Positions 15,556 through 23,639 of a DNA stretch of 64,000 nt are shown piece by piece. Source of the DNA: Streptomyces graminofaciens. Lineage in GTDB: Bacteria; Actinomycetota; Actinomycetes; Streptomycetales; Streptomycetaceae. How positions within the stretch are numbered: position 1 is the stretch's first letter; the number at the start of each line of letters is the position of its first letter. The position numbers and the translations under genes are program-made. Location: assembly GCF_030294945.1 (NCBI RefSeq), contig NZ_AP018448.1:1612001-1676000 (forward strand), given 5' to 3'. Below the pieces are notes generated by a model. That model was not told the origin of the DNA, ran no database searches, and was given only the letters and a program-made list of their open reading frames with translations.

Positions 15556-16869
15556 CTACTTCCGTGAGGTCGGGGCGCCCGGCTCTCCCTCCGCCCGCCA
15601 GGGCCGGGCGAGTCCGACGAGCGCGAGGGCGGCGGCCCCGGCCGCGCTCAGCATGATCAGCGCCAGTGGGAGGGAGCTGTCCTCGCCGAACACTCCGACC
15701 AGGGGCGAGGCGAGGGCGCCGAACAGGAACTGGGTGCCGCCGAGGAGCGCGGAGGCCGCGCCCGGCGTGGCGCGGCCGAGGGCCTGGCCGATGCTCATCG
15801 CCGCCGGGAAGACCATGCCGATGCCGCCGACGGTCACGAACAGGGCGGCCCAGGTACCCGCGAGGGTCTCACCGACCGTGAGGACCAGCAGGACCTGGGC
15901 GAGCGCACCGAGCACCGCGACGCCGACGCCCGTGGAGAGCAGGGTGTTCAGCCGTACGCCGCGCGCGACCAGACGGGAGAAGACGGCACCGGCGACCAGC
16001 ATGCCGGCGGCGTTGGTCGCGAAGATCAGGGAGTACGTCGTCGAGGACACGTCGTGCAGGTTCTCGAACACGAACGAGGAGCCGCTGATGTAGGCGAACA
16101 GGGCCGCCGCGGCGAGCGCGAGGACGAGGACGTACCCCATGAACGCCCGACGGGCGAACAGTGCCCCCATCGCGCGGAACGTGCTCGTCATCCCGCCGCC
16201 GTGGCGTCGCTCGGGCGGCAGCGACTCGGGGACCTTGCGCAGGACGGCGAGCAGCAGCAGTCCGCCCGTGACGGCCAGTACGGCGAACACCGCGCGCCAG
16301 GTGGAGACGGTGAGGACCGCGCCGCCCAGTACGGGGGCGGCGATCGGGGCCACGCCCATGATCTGGGAGAGGACGGCGACGTAGCGGGGCAGGTCGGCGC
16401 CCTGGAAGCGGTCGGTGAGGACGGCCCGGGCCAGGACCGTGCCCGCCGCGCCTGCCATGCCCTGGAGGAAGCGGGCGGCGGTCAGGACGCCGATGTTCGG
16501 GGCGGCGGCGCAGACCAGGGAGAAGAGGATGAAGCCCGCGATCCCGCCCATGAGCAGCCGACGCCGCCCGAGCCCGTCGCTGAGCGGGCCGAACAGCAAC
16601 TGGCCGACGACCAGTCCGGCCAGGAACGCGGTCATGGTCAGCTGAACGGCCGAACTGCTCACGCCGAGCGCTTCGCCCATGGCCGGGAAGCCGGGGACGT
16701 ACATGTCGGTGGCGAGCGGGGCGACGGCGGTCAGCGCGCCGAGAACGGCGACGAGGGCGACGACGCCGCCCTCGGCCGGAGCGGACTGAGCAGACGGAGT
16801 TGCGGCGGGATCGTGGGCAGCGGCGGGCGCGGCAGCGGGAGGGGAGGGAGTCGGCGTCACCATGGGCAT
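15556..16869 (-). CDS. Bcr/CflA-type MFS drug efflux transporter
   Basis: This 437-residue protein has about 12 membrane helices. The MFS motif A is GPLSDGLGRRRLLMGG and the Bcr/CflA signature VAPLATDMYVPGFPAMGEALGVSSSAVQLTMTAFLAG is present. The Pro/Ala-rich first 30 residues are cytoplasmic. It exports drugs or sulfonamide/bicyclomycin-like compounds by proton antiport in this family; the substrate here is unknown. ATGs at 16869 and 16863 are both possible, and neither has a clear ribosome site. It is divergent from a MarR gene over shared operator repeats. Confidence 0.9.
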   Translation of the reverse strand: MPMVTPTPSPPAAAPAAAHDPAATPSAQSAPAEGGVVALVAVLGALTAVAPLATDMYVPGFPAMGEALGVSSSAVQLTMTAFLAGLVVGQLLFGPLSDGLGRRRLLMGGIAGFILFSLVCAAAPNIGVLTAARFLQGMAGAAGTVLARAVLTDRFQGADLPRYVAVLSQIMGVAPIAAPVLGGAVLTVSTWRAVFAVLAVTGGLLLLAVLRKVPESLPPERRHGGGMTSTFRAMGALFARRAFMGYVLVLALAAAALFAYISGSSFVFENLHDVSSTTYSLIFATNAAGMLVAGAVFSRLVARGVRLNTLLSTGVGVAVLGALAQVLLVLTVGETLAGTWAALFVTVGGIGMVFPAAMSIGQALGRATPGAASALLGGTQFLFGALASPLVGVFGEDSSLPLALIMLSAAGAAALALVGLARPWRAEGEPGAPTSRK

Positions 16870-16874
16870 AACAG

Positions 16875-16903
16875 TAACCAATAGTTCACTAGCTAACCAA
16901 TAG
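16875..16903. promoter_or_regulatory. MarR operator: 10-bp direct repeats
   Basis: TAACCAATAG occurs at 16875-16884 and 16894-16903, 19 bp apart, in the AT-rich divergent region between the MFS and MarR genes. The spacer contains a partial palindrome (TAGTTCACTAGCTA). MarR dimers on such sites would repress both genes. The left repeat overlaps the MFS 5' end. Confidence 0.65.
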
Positions 16904-16953
16904 CTTTACGGTACAACTTCGGGGACCGTCCCGAAAGCGAGAAGGCGAGCCGC

Positions 16954-17448
16954 ATGCCCTCCTCCCTCAACGACGTCCGCGCCCAGTGGACCGAGCACAA
17001 CCCGGGCCTCGACACCTCCTCGATGGAGGTGATCGGCCTGCTGAAGCGCGCCACCGCCCTGCTCAGCCGGGCCGTCGAGCCGCTCTACGAGGGCGCGCCA
17101 CTCACCGCGCCGGAGGTCGACATGCTGATCCCGCTCCGCCACGCGACCGACCCGTTCATCGCCCGCAGGCTCGCCGAACGCCTCGGCCTCTCCCGCGCCG
17201 GCGTCAGCAAGACCCTCGCCAAGCTGGAGCGGCGCGGCTTCATTGCCCGCACCCCCAACCCCGCCGACCGGCGCGCCGCGCTGATCACCATCACCCCGGC
17301 CGGCGCCCGCGCCATCGACGAACTGTTCCCCCGCCAGCTCGCCACCGAGGTCGAACTGCTGGCGGGCCTCGGGGAGGACCGGCAGCGGGTGCTCGACGCG
17401 CTGGGGCTGCTGGTGCAGGTGATGGAGGGGAAGGCGGGGCGCGACTGA
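16954..17448 (+). CDS. MarR family transcriptional regulator
   Basis: This 164-residue winged-helix protein has the recognition region FIARRLAERLGLSRAGVSKTLAKLERRGFIARTPNPADRRAALITITPAG (about 66-115). The acidic wing DRRAALI is diagnostic. The ATG follows GAAGGCGAG. It is divergent from the Bcr/CflA pump, the classic layout for a repressor whose ligand is a pump substrate. The last codons lie in a 25-bp sequence repeated directly downstream. Confidence 0.9.
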   Translation: MPSSLNDVRAQWTEHNPGLDTSSMEVIGLLKRATALLSRAVEPLYEGAPLTAPEVDMLIPLRHATDPFIARRLAERLGLSRAGVSKTLAKLERRGFIARTPNPADRRAALITITPAGARAIDELFPRQLATEVELLAGLGEDRQRVLDALGLLVQVMEGKAGRD

Positions 17449-17481
17449 ACGAAGGCGGGGAAGGCGGGGCGCGGCTGAACG
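17427..17481. repeat. 25-bp direct duplication at the MarR 3' end
   Basis: The GGGGAAGGCGGGGCGCG-type segment at 17427-17451, which contains the MarR stop codon, is repeated at 17457-17481 with one change. This looks like a recent slippage or duplication. Confidence 0.7.
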
Positions 17482-17623
17482 CGGGCCGGCATGTGCGCAT
17501 CACATCGCGTCGGGATAGTCCCGCAGCATCGCCGAGCGGGACGGGTGGCGCGGCTCGGGAATGGGCGGCTACACGGGACCGGCCACAGGAACTGGCCGGT
17601 GTAGGCGGCCGCGTGTACAGACG

Positions 17624-17674
17624 GGGGTTCGGGACCGGCAGGGGTTCGGGACCGGCAGGGGTTCGGGACCGGCC
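17624..17674. repeat. Three 17-bp tandem repeats
   Basis: GGGGTTCGGGACCGGCA is repeated three times (17624-17640, 17641-17657, 17658-17674, the last ending C). It lies in the 385-bp gap 17449-17833 between the MarR gene and the alpha/beta hydrolase, where I see no gene. Confidence 0.85.
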
Positions 17675-17833
17675 GACCGGCCCATCCACGGCGTACCCAC
17701 CGCCCACCCACGGTCCGGCGAACGCACAGGCTCTCGGCGGTTTACGGCAGGGCCCCTCGGGCGCACCGAGGCGCCGGGTGCACCGCGGTGCCTCTCCGGT
17801 CCGAGGCAGTTTGGCGCGCGCCCGGCGGGCGAG

Positions 17834-18556
17834 TCAGGCGTCCGTCCCGGGCGTGGCCAGGGCCGTGAGGCGTTGCTCGCACCACGCCCCGGCCGCGGCG
17901 GCGACCTGCTCCAGCGCGCCGGGCTCCTCGAACAGATGGGTTGCGCCCGGCACCACGCGCAACATGTGCGGGACCCTCAGCCGCCGGGCCGCCTCCTCGT
18001 TCAACCGCAGCACCTCCCGGTCCCGGCCGCCGACGACGAGCAGCACCGGAGCCCGTACGCGCTCCAGGGCCTCGCCCGCCAGATCGGGCCGACCGCCGCG
18101 CGACACCACGGCGATGACACGGTCGGGCCGCTGCGCGGCGGCCACCAGAGCCGCCGCCGCTCCGGTGCTGGCACCGAACAGAGCCACGGGAAAGCCTCTT
18201 GTACCGGGGTGATCCTCCAGCCAGTCGATCACGGCCACCAGACGGTCTCCGAGGAGCGGGATGTCGAAGCGGTATTCGGGCGACCACTCGTCCTCTCGCT
18301 CCTCGCGCTCGGTGAGGAGGTCCATCAACACGGTGGCGAGTCCTGCGACACGCAGATGCCCGGCGACCATCCGGTTGCGGGGGCTGCGCCGGGAGCTGCC
18401 ACTGCCATGAGCGAACAACACCACCGACCGGGCCGACACGGGCACCTCGACATCAGCCGCGAGCACCTCGTCCCCGACGGGTACCAAGACCGACTGGGAG
18501 ATCATCGCCGTCGCCTTCTTCCGCGGGCCATACATTTGCGTGACCGATATGTCCAT
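17834..18556 (-). CDS. Dienelactone-hydrolase-type alpha/beta hydrolase
   Basis: This 240-residue cytoplasmic hydrolase has the early VVLFAHGSGSSRRSPRNR oxyanion loop. The nucleophile elbow is LFGASTGAAAAL (Ser in GASTG), the acid lies in VLLVVGGRDREVL, and the catalytic His is in VPGATHLFEEPGAL. Homologues often sit in actinobacterial dormancy clusters beside phosphoribosyltransferases, as here. The ATG follows AGGGGGAAC. The substrate is unknown. Confidence 0.85.
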   Translation of the reverse strand: MDISVTQMYGPRKKATAMISQSVLVPVGDEVLAADVEVPVSARSVVLFAHGSGSSRRSPRNRMVAGHLRVAGLATVLMDLLTEREEREDEWSPEYRFDIPLLGDRLVAVIDWLEDHPGTRGFPVALFGASTGAAAALVAAAQRPDRVIAVVSRGGRPDLAGEALERVRAPVLLVVGGRDREVLRLNEEAARRLRVPHMLRVVPGATHLFEEPGALEQVAAAAGAWCEQRLTALATPGTDA

Positions 18557-19287
18557 GTTCCCCCTGTCGGACCCGATCCATCTACGGCGCGACGGCGAAG
18601 CGGCCACCGGACGGTGCCGCACACGGCCGATGTGCGCGTCGAGGCGTGGGGGGCGAGCCGGTGACGCTGTGTGGCGGAGGCGGCGCTGGGGACGAGGGAG
18701 TGCTCGGCCGACCTCAGCGCCCCACCGCCGTGGCACGCTTCCGCCTGTGCCGACGGCGCTGCTGGAGGACATCACCTTCCGCCTGGAGGTGCACTGCCGA
18801 GTGGCCGTCGACGTGGCGGCGGACAAGACCGACGACGGCCTCGACGCGTGGCTGGGTCCCCCGTGCAGAGCGCGCAACGAGCGTGGACGCTCCGCGAGGC
18901 CCTCTGCCTCCAACCGGGCCCACGGTCCCCCCGCCCTCGACCGCATCAGCGACGGCGTCCACATCACTCGGGAGCCGAACGGCACGCTTCACGCTCACGC
19001 TCACCGCGGCTCGTGCGAGGGATCCGGCACGTGAGTCGGCTTGGCGACCAACGCTCACTCCGCCTGGGCCTGTCCGACCGATCGGTTCGCGAGGAGGCGG
19101 AGATGGTGAATGCCTTCGTGACCGCCCGCGCCGCCCCCGGGATCGACGCCGGTCCGCAGCCAGGGTGGGCGAGTGGCCGCCCTTTGCCGATGTCAGGGCC
19201 GAGTCGCCGACTCGCGCGCCCGCACCACGCGCACCGCCGCACACCACACTCACCCATCAGCCATCACCCGCCTCACCCATCACCCAA
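18557..19287. other. 731-bp stretch without a supported gene
   Basis: No frame shows a recognisable domain together with a convincing start. A plus-strand frame (about 18750-19034) contains ALLEDITFRLEVHC and RISDGVHITREPNGTLHAH, which read like protein, but the part between is Arg/Pro-rich. It may be a decayed gene, in keeping with the nearby remnants. From about 19200 the plus strand carries CA-rich CATCACCC repeats. Confidence 0.4.
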
Positions 19288-19932
19288 TTACTCATCACCC
19301 GCCAACGCCTCAAGCACGTCCTCGTCCGTCAGCTGCGTGAAGTCCTCGTACCACTCGCCGACGGCCGCGAACTCCACGGGCCGGAGGAGGCAGACCACGT
19401 CGTCGGCCTCCGCCCGCATCAGGTCGACTGTTGCCGGTGAGCCGACGGGTACGGCCAGGAGCACGCGCTCGGGTGCCTGGCGTCGTACGGCGCGCAGCGC
19501 GGCACGCGCGGTCACACCGGTCGCCAGACCGTCGTCGACGACGATCACGGTGCGACCGCGCAGCTCCGGCGGCGGTCGGCCCTGCCGGTATCGCTCTTCG
19601 CGGCGACGGAGTTCCCTCCGCTCCCGCTCCACCACGTCCGCGACCGCGGTCTCGCTCAGTCCCAGATGGTCCAGGATCCGTTCGTCGAAGAAGGGAGGGT
19701 CGTCACCGGCGATCGCACCGACGCCGAGTTCACGGTGGAAGGGCGCCCCGATCTTGCGCACGACGAGCACGTCGAGCGGGGCCTGCAGCCGCAACGCGAC
19801 CTCGCGGGCGACCGCGATCCCGCCACGGGGCAGGGCGAGGACCACGGGATGCGGAAGTGCCCCCTTCTCCTGGAGGATCCGCAGCCGCTCCGCCAGTTCC
19901 CGCCCCGCCTGTCCGCGGTCACGGAACTGCAT
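19288..19932 (-). CDS. Phosphoribosyltransferase family protein
   Basis: This 214-residue PRTase-fold protein begins MQFRDRGQAGRELAERL. It has the PRPP-binding loop TVIVVDDGLATGVTARAALRAV (13-residue acidic motif) and an earlier VVLALPRGGIAVA. The ILDHLGLSE region matches the dormancy-cluster type whose substrate is unclear. I chose the ATG preceded by a GAGGAAGAAG tract; the longer frame runs into the GH65 remnant. A DosR-like box with one mismatch lies 51 bp upstream. Confidence 0.85.
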   Translation of the reverse strand: MQFRDRGQAGRELAERLRILQEKGALPHPVVLALPRGGIAVAREVALRLQAPLDVLVVRKIGAPFHRELGVGAIAGDDPPFFDERILDHLGLSETAVADVVERERRELRRREERYRQGRPPPELRGRTVIVVDDGLATGVTARAALRAVRRQAPERVLLAVPVGSPATVDLMRAEADDVVCLLRPVEFAAVGEWYEDFTQLTDEDVLEALAGDE

Positions 19933-19982
19933 CTGCTTCTTCTTCCTCACCAGACGGACGGCCAGTGCACCATCCGTCGCAC

Positions 19983-19996
19983 GGGTCCCGAGTACC
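19983..19996. promoter_or_regulatory. DosR/OsdR-like box (one mismatch)
   Basis: GGGTC-CCGA-GTACC fits the 5-4-5 pattern GGGNC-N4-GNCCC with one mismatch. It lies 51 bp before the phosphoribosyltransferase start. Assignment to a DevR/OsdR-type regulator is inference from the pattern and the gene set. Confidence 0.45.
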
Positions 19997-20114
19997 CGGC
20001 GGGCCCCTGTCCACGCCACTCGCCCCGCCGAATCCCGCCTGTCTCCAGCCGCGCCAGGCGTCGGGCGGCACGGCTGGCGCCTGGCGTCAAGTCCGGAGGC
20101 CAGGTGCAGCACCT

Positions 20115-20419
20115 GTCAGTGGTCCAGGACCTGCGCGGTGTCAGGGGTCAGCCACTGCTCCCCGGGAGGCGGAAACGGAGCGGCAGCCGGTTCGGGAGGT
20201 CGACCATGTCCTCGTTCTCCACCCGGTGCCCCGCGATGTCCGAGGTGCGCCGGTCGTAGCAGCCGGCCGCGCAGGTGCCCGGGTAGTGCGCGTCGTCGGC
20301 GGCACACTCCGGCGGCGCCCCGCGGGTGGCGAAGCAGCCGTAACCAGCGTGCACAGCGACTCCCGAAGGCGCTCGTCCGCCGTGTCGTAGGCTTCGTACT
20401 TCCGGGGCCGGCCGGTCAA
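20115..20419 (-). pseudogene. N-terminal remnant of a GH65 glycoside phosphorylase
   Basis: Reading leftwards, one frame gives TGRPRKYEAYDTADERLRESLCTL. A second gives GYGCFATRGAPPECAADDAH...RVENEDMVDLPNRLPLRFRLPG, and a third gives PPGEQWLTPDTAQVLDH. Together they form the start of the GH65 (maltose/trehalose/kojibiose phosphorylase) N-terminal domain, broken by at least two frameshifts. They stop after roughly 100 codons of a family that normally has about 750-800. The TTG start overlaps the stop of the beta-phosphoglucomutase gene, so the two were once coupled. In this family the phosphorylase makes beta-glucose 1-phosphate for that mutase. Confidence 0.8.
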
Positions 20420-21174
20420 CGCCGTACTCCCTCTTCGAGCAGCTCTCCGAGGTCGGTCACGACGATGTCGGCGCCGTACCGAAGGAGTCTTTGCCGGGTG
20501 TCGGGGCCGGCTGTGCGGTCCACGCCGACGACGAGGGCGAACCCGCCGCGTCGGCCCGCTTCGACGCCCGCCAACGCGTCTTCCACGACCGCGGAGCGGG
20601 CCGGGGGGACGCCGAGCCTGCGGGCCGCCTCCAGGAACAGGTCGGGCTGCGGCTTGCCCGCGAGCCCCAGGCGGGCGGCCTCGCCGCCGTCGACCAGGAC
20701 GTCGAAGAGGTCCCGCGCGCCCGCGCCGGCCAGCAGTTCGCCGGCGTGGCGTGACGCGGAGGCCGCGGCGAGGGGCAGCCCGAAGTCACGCAGGACCCGC
20801 GCCAGCCGTACCGTCCCCGGATACGCGTCGACGCCGTGTTCGCGGAGCCGCTCGGTGAACAGGAGCTCCTTGTGTGCCGCCACGGCGCGCACGGTCGCCG
20901 CCGTCGGGGCGAGGCCGCGCGATGCCAGGAAGGCGGCGGCGCCGTCGAACCGGGACCTCCCGTCGACGTAGCGCAGGTAGTCGTCGCCGGTGTCGAAGGG
21001 GCGCCGCTGTGCGGGATCCTCGGGTGGATGCTCGGCGAGGAGGGCGTCGAAGGCGGTCTTCCAGGCTGCCGCGTGTACGCGCGCCGAGTCGGTGATCACC
21101 CCGTCGGTGTCGAACACGACCGCGCTGATGCCACGCAGCGCGGGTGTGAGCACGTCACGGGGCCCAGCGGTCAT
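20416..21174 (-). CDS. HAD hydrolase, beta-phosphoglucomutase-like
   Basis: This 252-residue HAD protein has the nucleophile motif VVFDTDGVITDS, a cap with FDTGDDYLRYVDGRSRFDGAAAFLASRG (the DGxxRxxG type of beta-PGM), and ASASRHAGEL, GKPQPDLFLEAA and AVVEDALAGVEAGRRGGF. It would convert beta-glucose 1-phosphate to glucose 6-phosphate. Normally it is coupled to a GH65 phosphorylase, but here that partner is only a remnant, so the physiological substrate source is gone or elsewhere. In the first motif the residue after Asp is Thr rather than the usual Leu/Met. The ATG follows AAGGGGAG. Confidence 0.85.
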   Translation of the reverse strand: MTAGPRDVLTPALRGISAVVFDTDGVITDSARVHAAAWKTAFDALLAEHPPEDPAQRRPFDTGDDYLRYVDGRSRFDGAAAFLASRGLAPTAATVRAVAAHKELLFTERLREHGVDAYPGTVRLARVLRDFGLPLAAASASRHAGELLAGAGARDLFDVLVDGGEAARLGLAGKPQPDLFLEAARRLGVPPARSAVVEDALAGVEAGRRGGFALVVGVDRTAGPDTRQRLLRYGADIVVTDLGELLEEGVRR

Positions 21175-21249
21175 GATCACTCCCCTTGTCGGCGGGCAGT
21201 CACCACGGTCACGCCATGTGGCGACCACTGCGTGGGCCTTGCCGGGGCC

Positions 21250-21485
21250 GGCGTCACAGCGCGGGCACTCGTCCTCGTCGGGACCCGCGTCGAGGGACGT
21301 CTCCTTGGCCGGCAGATCGGCCTCGGAGACCGCGCCGCAGGCATGGCGTTCGCCTCCAGCACCGGCAGCGCGCTGATGTTCCAGCGGCACATGGTCCTCA
21401 CAATGTCCTTGAACCCGGCCCCCGCGCGCAACGCGACCAAAGCACGGGTCATCACATCGTTCACCAGGCAGGGCGTGTCGGCCAT
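21250..21485 (-). pseudogene. Remnant of a CBS-domain protein
   Basis: The start MADTPCLVNDVMTRALVALRAGAGFKDIVRTMCRWNISALPVLE aligns with the intact CBS-BON protein encoded at 35979 (MHGTPHIVSDVMTHTV...ISALPVVE). The continuation GAVSEADLPAKETSLDAGPDEDE is in another frame, so there is a frameshift near 21350. The second CBS repeat and BON domain are missing. A proper GGAG site remains before the ATG. Confidence 0.8.
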
Positions 21486-21531
21486 GGCGTCTCCAGGTGC
21501 TCGGATGCCGTCGTACGACACGACATCCTCA

Positions 21532-21659
21532 GAGTCCACCGTCGCCGTCCTTCCGGCACGAGGGAGTCCACCGTCACCGGCGTTCCGGCACGAGGGAGTC
21601 CACCGTCACCGGCGTTCCTGTACGAGAGAGCCCACCGTCACCGGCGTTCCGGCACGGGC
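21532..21659. repeat. Four 32-bp tandem repeats
   Basis: Units begin GAGTCCACCGTCACCGGCGT and occupy 21532-21563, 21564-21595, 21596-21627 and 21628-21659; the inner two are the most alike. They lie between the CBS remnant and the 3' end of the sensor kinase gene. There are no spacers, so this is not a CRISPR array. Confidence 0.9.
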
Positions 21660-21684
21660 CCGACGGTTCACGTTCGCTCGCCGA

Positions 21685-23403
21685 TCAGCCCTTCTTCAGC
21701 GGCACGCGCCACACCAGCGAAGTACCGCCGTCGGCGGGTTCCGTCAGTTCGAGCCGTCCGCCCAGGTGCTCGGCCCTCTCCGCCATGTTGCGCAGGCCGC
21801 TGCGACGGCCGGCGGGCGGAATGCCGACGCCGTTGTCCGTGACCGACAACCGGACCTCCCGCCCGTCGGTCGCGAGCACGACCTCCGCGCGGTCGGCTCG
21901 GGCGTGCCGGGCGATGTTGGTCAGGGCCTCGGAAAGCACTGCCACCACGTTGTCCGCGATCTCCTTCGGCACATCGGTGTCCAGGAGGCCCTCCATCCGC
22001 ACGCTGGGGGCGAAGCACACCACCGGTGCCGCTTCTCCGACCACCCGCACGACCCGGGCCCGCAAGCCGCTCCCCTGGGTTCCCTCACGCGTGCGCAGGC
22101 CGAAGATCGTCGATCTGATGATCTTGATGGTCTCGTCGAGGTCGTCCACCGCCCGTGACACGCGTTCGGACGCCTCCGCGTGCTCGATGAAACGGCCCGC
22201 GCTCTGCAGGGTCATGCCGGTGGCGAACAGCCGCTGGATCGCCAGGTCGTGCAGATCGCGGGCGATCCGGTCGCGGTCCTTGAGCACCGCGACCTCTTCG
22301 GCCTCCAGGCGACGTTCCGCCAGCTCCATCGCGATCGCCGCCTGCGCGGCGAAGCCCCTCAGAAGGTCGATCTCCTTCTCCGAGAACGCGATCTGCCCCG
22401 CTTCCCTCACCAGGAGGAGCACACCTCGTACGCCGCTCTCGCCCGTTCCGACGGGGACGGCCACGGCCGGGCCGAGGCCGGTGAACCTCGACAGACCCGT
22501 CGAGACGCGCTCATCGTGGAGGACGTCCGCGCTGGTGACGGCGGTCGCGCCGGAGAAGGCCTCGCCGATCAGGGTGCCGTCCACCGGCAGAACCACGCCC
22601 TGGAGCGCGTCCGCTCCGTGGCCCAGGGCAAGCTCCACGGAGAGCGAATCCGTCTCCTCCATCGGCATCGCCACCACGGCCAGGGCCGCACCGGTGATCT
22701 CCCGGGCCTGTTCGGCGATCAGCCCCAGGACCTCGGCACGCTCCCCACCCGCCATCAGCCGGTGGACGATCTCGGCGTTCGCCCGCAGCCACCGCTCCCG
22801 CAGCCGCGACTCCGCGTACAGCCGAGCGTTGTCGATCGCCACCCCGGCTGCCACGGCCAGCGTGAGCGTGACGGAGACGTCCTCCTCGTCGAACTGGGCA
22901 CCGCCCCGTTTCTCGGTCAGGTACAGGTTGCCGAAGACCTGGTGACGCACGCGGATCGGGACGCCCAGGAAGGTGTTCATCGGCGGATGGTGGGGCGGGA
23001 AGCCGTAGGACTCCGGGTGCTCGGAGATCTTCGCCAGGCGCAACGGCTCCGGGTGGTGGATCAGCTCCCCCAAGATGCCGTGGCCCTCCGGATACGGGCC
23101 GATCCGGGCGATCTGCTCGTCGGACACGCCGACCGTGTGGAAGGCGGAGAGACGCTTGCCGTCGGGGCCGATCACGCCGAGCGCCGCGTACTCCGCGTCG
23201 ACCAGCACGGCCGCGGCCTCAACGATGCTGCGCAGGGCCTGCTCCAGGTCCAGTTCCCGGCCGACCGAGAGCACCGCCTCCAACAGGCTGTGCACCCGGT
23301 CGCGGGTGCCTCGGGCCGCGTCCAGGCGGCCCTGCAGCTCGTCCAGCAGCTCGTCCAGCCTCAGCTGCGGCAGCCGTACGCGGGCCTCCTCTGGGCTTCC
23401 CAC
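21685..23403 (-). CDS. DevS/DosS-like GAF sensor histidine kinase
   Basis: This 572-residue kinase has two GAF domains (about 55-200 and 220-370). A NarL-class HisKA_3 dimerisation domain (DRIARDLHDLAIQRLFATGM, phospho-His in DLHD) is followed by an ATPase domain (EALTNIARHARA, DNGVGIPP, GLRNMAERAEHLGG). The first GAF has the FPPHHPPMNTFLGVPI stretch (His138/139) found where DosS-type kinases hold heme, so oxygen, CO or NO sensing is likely. Members control dormancy regulons through DevR/OsdR. No response regulator gene is adjacent. It is divergent from ppdK. Confidence 0.88.
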   Translation of the reverse strand: MGSPEEARVRLPQLRLDELLDELQGRLDAARGTRDRVHSLLEAVLSVGRELDLEQALRSIVEAAAVLVDAEYAALGVIGPDGKRLSAFHTVGVSDEQIARIGPYPEGHGILGELIHHPEPLRLAKISEHPESYGFPPHHPPMNTFLGVPIRVRHQVFGNLYLTEKRGGAQFDEEDVSVTLTLAVAAGVAIDNARLYAESRLRERWLRANAEIVHRLMAGGERAEVLGLIAEQAREITGAALAVVAMPMEETDSLSVELALGHGADALQGVVLPVDGTLIGEAFSGATAVTSADVLHDERVSTGLSRFTGLGPAVAVPVGTGESGVRGVLLLVREAGQIAFSEKEIDLLRGFAAQAAIAMELAERRLEAEEVAVLKDRDRIARDLHDLAIQRLFATGMTLQSAGRFIEHAEASERVSRAVDDLDETIKIIRSTIFGLRTREGTQGSGLRARVVRVVGEAAPVVCFAPSVRMEGLLDTDVPKEIADNVVAVLSEALTNIARHARADRAEVVLATDGREVRLSVTDNGVGIPPAGRRSGLRNMAERAEHLGGRLELTEPADGGTSLVWRVPLKKG

Positions 23404-23639
23404 CTGCTGTTCCTCCAGATCCCCTGATCCGACGGACCCCCACCGGTCCGGTCATGTGCCAAGTTAGCCGTCGGCAGCCAGGGGTGGTAGCGGATCCGGC
23501 CGAGTCGCCCGGCTGCCCGGTCAGGGCCAGGATTTTCAGTACCGGGCCTTGCCATGTGCTCTTCCGCTTTCGGGCCCCGCGACGCCCGGTGGCGCTCCCG
23601 GCGGGGCCCCCGGCCCTCGGCAAGATGGAGGAGAGCGGC

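Noticed and set aside
18540..19034. 164-codon plus-strand frame
   Set aside because: It begins inside the divergent hydrolase promoter, is Arg-rich for half its length, and shows no recognisable domain; it is kept only as a possible decayed gene.
21532..21659. Possible CRISPR array
   Set aside because: The units are contiguous with no spacers and no cas genes are nearby; it is a plain tandem repeat.
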